DNA from: Cyanobacteria bacterium RM1_2_2
GTDB taxonomy: Bacteria > Cyanobacteriota > Cyanobacteriia > Elainellales > Elainellaceae
Length of the DNA stretch: 39,856 nt
Reading direction: 5' to 3'
Assembly (NCBI GenBank): GCA_012033495.1
Contig: JAAUQT010000021.1
Span: 1 to 39,856 of the forward strand
Shown: in pieces, positions 33,997-39,856 of the stretch
Position numbering within the stretch: the stretch's first letter is position 1
Layout: the number at the start of each line of letters is the position of its first letter
The notes under the pieces: generated by a model
What the model saw: only the letters and a program-made list of their open reading frames with translations
What the model was told of the DNA's origin: nothing
Databases searched by the model: none
Program-made: the position numbers and the translations under genes

Positions 33997-34794
33997 TTAT
34001 CTTAACTTTTGTGGGGTGCTTCTGGTCATCAATTCAAAAGCTTGGTCAGCAAGAGCGGATGTTGCTCCAATAGGACGGCTGAAGTGAAGCTGGGCGTAGG
34101 GAAACTGCCCTTTGAGATGCTCAACGGTTTGCCCAATCGCATCAGTAATGCCACCTTCAAATAGAAAATACGGCAAAATCGCAATTTGCTGATATCCGCG
34201 TTTGATCAATTCCGTCACCTGCGTTTCTAAGCTTGGCGCAACAGACCAATAGGCAGGCAAAGCCCCGATCTGAGCCGCAATTTGCTCGATCACCAAATTC
34301 CCCTCGGCTCGCCGACTGCCGTGAGAGACGACCACCTTGCCGCTTTGGGGATCGGTTGTCATTGGTTCTACCGGATTGATCAAGAGTTGCCAGAGTTGCT
34401 CTTGACTGCCGAGATGCATACGGACATGGATCTGAATATTTTTTTGAGCATTTTGAAGCTGCTGTTGGGCAATCCGCACTTCTGCCGGAATGTCTTCCAT
34501 TACATGCACACCTGCCAACAAGAATAGCGGCACGATATCTATAGTTTCGTAGCCGCAAAGCATAGCTTGTTCGGCAAACTGCTGGATTTGCTGATGCAGC
34601 GGTAAGGGAGCCAACTCAAGTACCGCAGTGCCAACCAAAGGCGTCCGTTCAAGTACATGCCCAGCGCCCAGATGGATTGGCGTGGATTCCCGCAGCCGTT
34701 GCGTGACAAGCTGAGCCAAATGTTCCAGCGCAATTTGAGGACGGGGATCACGGCTGCCGTGAGAAACCAGCAGGTAGGCTGAGGAAAAGTGCAA
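33997..34794 (-). CDS. sirB: Sirohydrochlorin chelatase (SirB/CbiX family, two-domain)
   Basis: The 265-residue protein has two homologous chelatase halves. The first begins AYLLVSHGSRDPRPQ near residue 6 and the second VVVSHGSRRAEGN near 149, each with a metal-binding His. LFLLAGVHVMEDIP near 95 and ILPYFLFEGGITDAIG near 200 are the matching distal motifs. It inserts Fe into sirohydrochlorin for siroheme, or Co for cobalamin, and the pairing with the methyltransferase favours one of these. Siroheme is needed by nitrite and sulfite reductases. The two-half architecture is the CbiX-long form. Confidence 0.92.
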   Translation of the reverse strand: MHFSSAYLLVSHGSRDPRPQIALEHLAQLVTQRLRESTPIHLGAGHVLERTPLVGTAVLELAPLPLHQQIQQFAEQAMLCGYETIDIVPLFLLAGVHVMEDIPAEVRIAQQQLQNAQKNIQIHVRMHLGSQEQLWQLLINPVEPMTTDPQSGKVVVSHGSRRAEGNLVIEQIAAQIGALPAYWSVAPSLETQVTELIKRGYQQIAILPYFLFEGGITDAIGQTVEHLKGQFPYAQLHFSRPIGATSALADQAFELMTRSTPQKLR

Positions 34795-34888
34795 GTATGC
34801 CTCCAGTTTTAAAAAATAGGCTCTAGATCAATTAATCCAGGGCCTATCTTCCTCAGTTTAGTTTAAACCAGTCGGGTGTCGATGAGCG

Positions 34889-35446
34889 TTAGTTGCCGTT
34901 GTTGACGCCAACAAAAGCCAGAGTTAGGCTGTCATGCGCTAAGAAGTGGCCGAGGTGAAAAGCCCGATCTTCGGTTTCTAACAAGATTTTTTCGTATAGA
35001 TAGCGAGTGGCACGATCGCCTAGGCTCTCGGCTTGGCTAGCTTGACGCCGGATAACCTGAATCACTGCCTGTTCTGCGACTAAATCATGCTCCACCATGG
35101 CGCGGCAGCCGTAGATGCCATCGGCTTCTGGGGTGAAGCAACACAACTCAGCCAGCTTAGTGAAACTGGCGGCAGGCACGCCTCCTAAGCCGTTCAACCG
35201 TTCGCCAATTTCATGGACATAGCCCTGCACTTTCTCATAGCTGTCGCTGAAGAATTCGTGCAAAGAATAAAACTCTGATCCTTCGACTACAAAATGATGC
35301 TTTTGATACTGCAAATACAACGCCTGAAAACTGGCTAATGCGACATTCAATCCTTCACAAATGGGAGTTGTCACATTCAATTCCAGCATGACTGGATTGT
35401 CGCGCATCTGATCGAATGGCTGCAAAATCGTTTCGGTGGTAGACAT
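34889..35446 (-). CDS. dps: Dps family ferritin-like DNA protection protein
   Basis: This 185-residue four-helix ferritin-like protein stores iron and detoxifies peroxide as a dodecamer. The Dps ferroxidase region is seen in [20 protein letters not shown] (His and Asp/Glu ligands) and [20 protein letters not shown], followed by the LGGVPAASF turn. The last helix holds [21 protein letters not shown]. Many Dps have W at the YQKHHFVV position. The ATG at 35446 has an AGAGGAG ribosome site. Regulation by iron or peroxide sensors is likely, but no clear box was found. Confidence 0.9.
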   Translation of the reverse strand: MSTTETILQPFDQMRDNPVMLELNVTTPICEGLNVALASFQALYLQYQKHHFVVEGSEFYSLHEFFSDSYEKVQGYVHEIGERLNGLGGVPAASFTKLAELCCFTPEADGIYGCRAMVEHDLVAEQAVIQVIRRQASQAESLGDRATRYLYEKILLETEDRAFHLGHFLAHDSLTLAFVGVNNGN

Positions 35447-35767
35447 AGTGTTCTCCTCTATGGCTAGGGTGTTATGTCCCTGCCTTTAAGTGCTCTCAGA
35501 AATACGAAATTTACGCATTTTTTATGACTTTATTCATACTGTATCGAGGTTGAATCAGTCAGTCAACTCAACGAATTTGAGTTAGTAGAAGTAATTCTCA
35601 ATATGACTCAAAGACAGCTATGATTGGAGCTTTTTCTTAAAATTGCATATCAATTCTCAATCCATGAATCTGATGTATCTTTCGGTATAGTTAGGCATAA
35701 ATGTCGAGTGAGTTTTTAGCCAGCTATGAGTGGCTTTTGGCGTCACTTTTACTACTCAAAATTGAAG
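35447..35767. other. Intergenic region with the dps promoter
   Basis: This AT-rich stretch of about 320 bases lies between two minus-strand genes. The dps promoter should be here. I could not identify a convincing Fur, PerR or NtcA site or a terminator for the bestrophin gene. Confidence 0.4.
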
Positions 35768-36735
35768 TTATGTACTCAACAGTTGTTTGTCATCCGGCGA
35801 CTCTTTGTACAGCTTTTGCTCGGCTAGGAATAGTTTAGAGTTCCTCGGCTCTAGGGTTGTCAGATCACTGATATTCCGCTTCATTGTTTCACACATTTGG
35901 TCGAGTGGCAGATCGTTTGGATCGCGTCCAAATGGGTTTTCAATTTCAATGCCAATCTCTTCAATTCCAAACAGCGTAAAGCTCATCAAAGCCACAGTTG
36001 GCGCAGTCCACCATCCTAGTTGGCTCACAAATTGAAACGGCAGCGTTAAACAATAAATTAACAGTAATTGCTTGAGATGAATTGCATAGGCAAGCGGAAT
36101 GGGCGTCTTCAAAATTCGTTCACATCCTCCTAAGGCATCCACCATTCGATCAAGCAATTCTTGCATTGCCCCAAGCTGATAAACGTTCACACATTCGCGA
36201 CGATATTGCTGTTGCAAATAATCCTGAATCCAAAAGGCAACTTCCAACGGCGGGTTGTTCATTATTTTCAGGCGTTCGTAGTGGCGAGGCAACAGCAACG
36301 GCTCTAATTCTTCGTTCACCGGATCTTGCCGGAGATGCAATTTAGTTGCAACTGAAAAAGCCACTAATAAATTTAATGCACTAACCTTTGCCTGCCGATC
36401 TAGCTCTTCTTTCTCGAGAATCACGACCCAAATCTGCCGCGCCAGATTGCGAACGGTATTGATCAACCCTCCCCACAGCTTGCGCCCTTCCCAAAAGCGC
36501 TCATAAGCGGTGTTTGTCCGAAAGACGAGCATCAAACCTAGAACGATGTTGGGGATCACGCTAGCCAAGACGGGGAGGGAAACCGGGATACCTCGATAGT
36601 GCAGCACTGAAACGAGTGCCCCAAAGCTCCGCAAAGGAGCGTGCGAAACGAAATCGCCGGAATCACAGAACCCCGCAGTTGAAACGCAAATTGAAACCAG
36701 GAGCGATGACTGAAAAGCGCTCGATGCAGAGACAT
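35768..36735 (-). pseudogene. Bestrophin family (UPF0187) channel, frameshifted near the N-terminus
   Basis: Two frames combine into a 322-residue bestrophin-like chloride or bicarbonate channel. The start is ATG 36735 with a GAGGTGG ribosome site, encoding SWFQFAFQLRGSVIPAIS, a family N-terminus. The main frame continues ALVSVLHYRGIPVSLPVL, then the signature FRTNTAYERFWEGRKLWG, and ends with the IGIEIENPFGRDPNDLPLD region typical of bestrophins. Adding one base in the AAA at 36623-36625 (TTT on the coding strand) gives LLCGAFGALVSV. The longer open frame starting at 36817 has an artificial N-terminus. Cyanobacterial relatives have been linked to bicarbonate movement; its role here is not shown. 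Confidence 0.85.
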
Positions 36736-36858
36736 GATCCACCTCAATTTTGTTGGAAATTTCTATGAGAGTGCCCCAAAAGCCTCCGTTACAGAACCAA
36801 TGGAATTTCTGTTGCAATTCTATACAAAACCGAATGGAACGTCTCGCTCTATCGAAAC

Positions 36859-38013
36859 TTACGCGCTTTTCTGGTAGTCCTGCATCGCCTGGACAAATTT
36901 TTCAAACAGGTAGTCAGCATCGTGCGGGCCAGGGCTAGCTTCAGGGTGGTATTGCACCGAAAATAGCGGCAGCGTCTTGTGTTTCAGTCCAGCGACCGTG
37001 CGATCGTTCAAATTCAAGTGAGTGATTTCTACATCGGCATCTGGTAACGAACCAGCGTCAATTGCAAAGCCGTGGTTTTGGCTGGTGATCTCAATTTGCT
37101 GGCTCAAACCACAGGGCTGGTTTAAGCCACGATGCCCAAATTTCAGCTTGAAGGTTTCTGCACCCAGCGATAGCCCCAAAATCTGATGGCCCATGCAGAT
37201 GCCAAAGACTGGCTTTTGGTAAGTTTTCAGCAGCGCCTTGGTGGTTTCAACGCCTTCTGTCACCGCCGCCGGATCACCGGGCCCATTCGAGAGGAAGATG
37301 CCATCGGGGTTATATTTGAGGATTTCTTCAGCAGATGTGTGGGACGGAACCACAATCACTCGACAGCCATAGCTGGCTAATCGGCGGAGAATGTTGCGCT
37401 TAATGCCAAAGTCGATAGCGACGACTGTAAAAGTAGGCTTGGTCGCCGTTGCAACCGTCGAGCTAAATTCCCACACCGATCCAGTTGGATCTGACCACTC
37501 ATAAATTTCCTGAGTGGTTACTTCTTTCACCAGGTTCAGCCCCTTCATGCTAGGAGCTTCTTGCACCTTCAGCAGCAAATCGGCAGGATCGAGAATTTCT
37601 GTAGAAATCGCTCCGTTCATCGACCCCGTTGAACGAATCTTACGGGTGAGGGCGCGGGTGTCAATTCCATAAATGCCTGGAATGCCGTGCCGTTTCAGAT
37701 AATCGGGCAAGCTCTCCGTAGACCGCCAGTTGCTCGGACGTGCCGAAATGTTGCGGGCAATGGCGCCTTTCACCAACGGCCGCTCGTATTCTTCGTCTTC
37801 TGGGTTCACGCCCGTGTTGCCCAGTTCAGGATAGGTGAACGTGATGATCTGCCCCATGTAGCTGGGATCAGTCAACACCTCTTGATACCCAGTCATGCCC
37901 GTATTAAAAACGACCTCGCCGAACGAAGTGCCGGATGCCCCAAACGACCAACCGTGATAGGCAGTGCCATCTGCTAAAACGAGCAGAGCCGGTTTTGCGT
38001 TAGAAAACAGCAT
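36859..38013 (-). CDS. carA: Carbamoyl-phosphate synthase small (glutaminase) subunit
   Basis: CarA hydrolyses glutamine and passes ammonia to CarB for carbamoyl phosphate, feeding arginine and pyrimidine synthesis. The 384-residue protein has the N-terminal CarA domain ([18 protein letters not shown] near residue 34) and a class I amidotransferase domain with SNGPGDPA near 245, the nucleophile Cys in FGICMGHQ near 273 and the His-Glu pair in [12 protein letters not shown] near 353. The ATG at 38013 has a GGGAGG ribosome site. It is divergent from the CSP41-like gene. carB is not in the window. Confidence 0.97.
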   Translation of the reverse strand: MLFSNAKPALLVLADGTAYHGWSFGASGTSFGEVVFNTGMTGYQEVLTDPSYMGQIITFTYPELGNTGVNPEDEEYERPLVKGAIARNISARPSNWRSTESLPDYLKRHGIPGIYGIDTRALTRKIRSTGSMNGAISTEILDPADLLLKVQEAPSMKGLNLVKEVTTQEIYEWSDPTGSVWEFSSTVATATKPTFTVVAIDFGIKRNILRRLASYGCRVIVVPSHTSAEEILKYNPDGIFLSNGPGDPAAVTEGVETTKALLKTYQKPVFGICMGHQILGLSLGAETFKLKFGHRGLNQPCGLSQQIEITSQNHGFAIDAGSLPDADVEITHLNLNDRTVAGLKHKTLPLFSVQYHPEASPGPHDADYLFEKFVQAMQDYQKSA

Positions 38014-38073
38014 TAAATTCCTCCCAGATCAAGAAGCGTTTACTATCCTACGCCCGCAGCAGCAAGATGAATA

Positions 38074-38087
38074 GTCACAGGCGTGAC
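38074..38087. promoter_or_regulatory. Small dyad between carA and the CSP41-like gene
   Basis: GTCAC-AGGC-GTGAC forms a perfect 5-bp inverted repeat with a 4-base centre in the 124-base divergent intergenic region. It could be a protein site or a short hairpin. There is no match to a known regulator consensus. Confidence 0.25.
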
Positions 38088-38137
38088 AGTTGCTATAAGT
38101 TTGGGTTTAGGATGATTTTAGATTTTGGGTGGGATCG

Positions 38138-39076
38138 ATGCGAATTTTGATCATGGGCGGAACTCGGTTTATTGGAGTTTACCTGACGCGGCTGCTGATG
38201 GCACAAGAGGAACATGATGTGGTGCTGTTCAACCGAGGCAATCGTCCGGCTCCTGTTGGCATCGAGAAGCAAATTCAGGGCGACCGTACCGATCTGGCTC
38301 AACTGAAAGAACTTGCGGGTGAAGAATTTGATGCCATTTTTGATAATAATGGCCGCGAACTCAGCGATACTCAGCCATTGGTTGACCTCTTCAAAGACCG
38401 AGTCAAACACTTTATTTATGTTAGCTCTGCCGGAGTTTATTTGAAGTCGGATCAAATGCCCCACCGCGAGATCGATCCCGTTGATCCGCAGAGTCGGCAC
38501 AAAGGCAAGTTTGAAACTGAAACTTACTTATTTGAGCAAGGCATCCCGTTTACCTCGATTCGCCCGGTCTACATTTATGGGCCGCAGAACTACAATGATC
38601 TCGAAGCTTGGTTTTTTGACCGGATTGTGCGCGACCGACCGATTCCAATTCCAGGCAACGGAATGCACCTCACTCAGTTGGGGCATGTCAAAGATTTGGC
38701 GGCTGCCATGATCAGTGTGTTGGGCAATCCGAGAGCCGTCGGGCAAATTTACAATATATCTGGCGATCGCTACGTCACGTTCGATGGGCTGGCTCGCGCC
38801 TGTGCGGTGGCGGCAGGCAAAGCCCCAGAATCGCTCAAAATCGTACATTACGATCCCAAACAGTTTGATTTTGGCAAACGCAAAGCCTTCCCAATGCGGG
38901 TACAGCACTTTTTTGCCGACATTCACAAAGCCCAGAAAGACCTGTACTGGCAGCCAGAATATGACCTGGTTTCGGGGTTAAAAGATTCGTTTCAAACTGA
39001 CTACCTTGCTGCTGGACGCGACACAGCCGAAGTCGATTTTTCGGTAGATGACGAAATTTTGCAAGCCGAAAGTTAA
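38138..39076 (+). CDS. CSP41-like NAD-dependent epimerase/dehydratase family protein
   Basis: The 312-residue protein is an atypical short-chain dehydrogenase/epimerase with the N-terminal Rossmann motif MRILIMGGTRFIGVYL, YVSSAGVY near residue 92 and the RPVYIYGPQNYNDLEAWFF stretch near 140. It resembles chloroplast CSP41 (stem-loop RNA-binding proteins), whose cyanobacterial relatives are common. Whether it binds RNA or acts on a sugar nucleotide is unknown. The GTG at 38129 is possible, but the ATG at 38138 has a GGTGGG just upstream and gives the family's start. Confidence 0.85.
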   Translation: MRILIMGGTRFIGVYLTRLLMAQEEHDVVLFNRGNRPAPVGIEKQIQGDRTDLAQLKELAGEEFDAIFDNNGRELSDTQPLVDLFKDRVKHFIYVSSAGVYLKSDQMPHREIDPVDPQSRHKGKFETETYLFEQGIPFTSIRPVYIYGPQNYNDLEAWFFDRIVRDRPIPIPGNGMHLTQLGHVKDLAAAMISVLGNPRAVGQIYNISGDRYVTFDGLARACAVAAGKAPESLKIVHYDPKQFDFGKRKAFPMRVQHFFADIHKAQKDLYWQPEYDLVSGLKDSFQTDYLAAGRDTAEVDFSVDDEILQAES

Positions 39077-39239
39077 GACGAATTTTGCGACAAGCTTGCG
39101 ATTAACGTCGTTGTTTCGTTACGATAGTTTGTCGGGCTTTGTGCAATTCATCGACTCTAAACAAAGAATTGTACTGCCAAAGGTTTGCCTTCGCGTGACC
39201 GTGCAAATTTGAGTTTCAACAAGAAGTTAGAGAAAGTTC

Positions 39240-39701
39240 ATGGCAAAACGGGTTCAGTTAGTTTTACGTCAAGATATCAATAAACTGGGTCGTTCTGGCG
39301 ACCTGGTTGAGGTAGCGCCGGGCTACGCTCGCAACTATTTATTGCCGAGAGGCATGGCGGTTCACACTACACCAGGCATCCTGAAGCAGGTGGAGCGGCG
39401 TCGGGAAGCGGAACGCCAACGACTGTTGGAATTGAAGAAAGAGGCAGAAGCCCAGAAAGCAGCCCTGGAAAAGGCAGGTCGGCTGGCTATCTCAAAACAG
39501 GTCGGCGAAAACGAGGCCATCTTTGGCACGGTGACAAACCAAGATGTGGTAGATGTGATCCAATCTTCAACTAACCTCGAACTCGACCGTCGCGGACTGT
39601 CCGTACCGGATATCCACAAGCTCGGCTCCTACAAAGTGGAAATTAAACTGCATCCTGAAGTGACTGCAACCGTAGAGATTCAGGTTGTGCCGCTGAATTA
39701 A
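39240..39701 (+). CDS. rplI: 50S ribosomal protein L9
   Basis: The 152-153-residue protein shows the L9 N-terminal 23S-rRNA-binding domain ([20 protein letters not shown], then [13 protein letters not shown]), the long connecting helix rich in Glu, Lys and Arg, and the C-terminal domain with [13 protein letters not shown]. The length is normal. In many cyanobacteria dnaB follows rplI. Here a new gene may begin only at the very end of the window. Confidence 0.98.
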   Translation: MAKRVQLVLRQDINKLGRSGDLVEVAPGYARNYLLPRGMAVHTTPGILKQVERRREAERQRLLELKKEAEAQKAALEKAGRLAISKQVGENEAIFGTVTNQDVVDVIQSSTNLELDRRGLSVPDIHKLGSYKVEIKLHPEVTATVEIQVVPLN

Positions 39702-39844
39702 TGGCTAGAGATTAGAGGCTGAGGGCCTTAGTGGTGCAGAAATCTCAGACGGTCTCAATATGAGAAGGTGACGACTTTAGAGAACTCAATGCGGCAGTCT
39801 AAAGTGTCACGTTTACGGTGAGAGGCACAAGCAGGAGGCGGATT

Positions 39845-39856
39845 GTGTTTCGGCAG
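39845..39856 (+). CDS. Possible start of the next gene (cut by window end)
   Basis: A GTG at 39845 is preceded by a perfect AGGAGG at 39833-39838 with six-base spacing. Only four codons are in the window, so identity cannot be told. The strength of the ribosome site is the sole evidence. Confidence 0.3.

Noticed and set aside
38014-38137. Glutamine riboswitch upstream of carA
   Set aside because: The conserved core expected for the cyanobacterial glutamine aptamer is not present; only a short 5-bp dyad was found.
1-39856. CRISPR array, prophage, toxin-antitoxin or defence island
   Set aside because: No regularly spaced repeats, phage structural genes, restriction nucleases or toxin-antitoxin pairs were seen. 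The Uma2 protein and the orphan methylase alone do not make a defence system.

Overview
The window reads as a chromosomal segment of a cyanobacterium, probably filamentous and Leptolyngbya-like, although the genus is a guess. The evidence is the gene content: a Ycf35/DUF2997/ferredoxin cluster, a pilB-pilT-pilC block with cyanobacterial-type proteins, a kinase fused to a GUN4 domain, a CSP41-like epimerase homologue, an aromatic-carotenoid-type oxidoreductase with a Rieske insert, and a group 2 RpoD-type sigma factor. Most genes are housekeeping or conserved accessory. I see no prophage, CRISPR array, rRNA or tRNA.

Layout: 1-1619 (minus) holds short dispersed repeats, an orphan Dam-like methylase and an unknown protein. 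2436-7841 (plus) is the type IV pilus motor block pilB, pilT, pilC, then an unknown gene behind a terminator. 8258-9409 (plus) is DUF2997, ycf35 and a 4Fe-4S ferredoxin, closed by a strong terminator and convergent with priA (9575-12112, minus). 12113-13594 is a long non-coding stretch with five copies of a 16-bp repeat and, at about 12688-12870, a promoter-driven structured RNA candidate resembling 6S RNA. A sigma factor gene (13449/13595-14617), a double GNAT acetyltransferase, repeats and a small conserved protein follow. 16550-20659 has glgX divergent from an MscS-like gene. 20832-24704 has a Uma2 protein, a frameshifted ABC-2 permease, the Rieske/FAD carotenoid-type enzyme and an ArsR regulator. 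25443-28251 has an aspartoacylase, mobA and def. 28292-30778 (minus) has a frameshifted TSUP permease and two tandem histidine-phosphatase paralogues, the upstream one split by a small mobile element. 30890-39701 has the kinase-GUN4 fusion, a DUF1232 protein, sirB-sumT (siroheme/cobalamin branch), dps, a frameshifted bestrophin, carA, a CSP41-like gene and rplI.

Two observations stand out. First, a 122-bp element with perfect 15-bp terminal inverted repeats and a 9-bp target duplication sits inside a phosphatase gene, and removing the element plus one duplication restores the reading frame exactly. Second, four genes (sigma factor N-terminus, ABC-2 permease, TSUP permease, bestrophin) are each interrupted by a single-base indel in a short homopolymer. 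Each is repaired by one base, so either the assembly has homopolymer errors or these genes are decaying or variable. No clearly new multi-gene system was found. The best candidates for new biology are the 6S-like RNA, the mobile element family and the Rieske-containing carotenoid-type enzyme.
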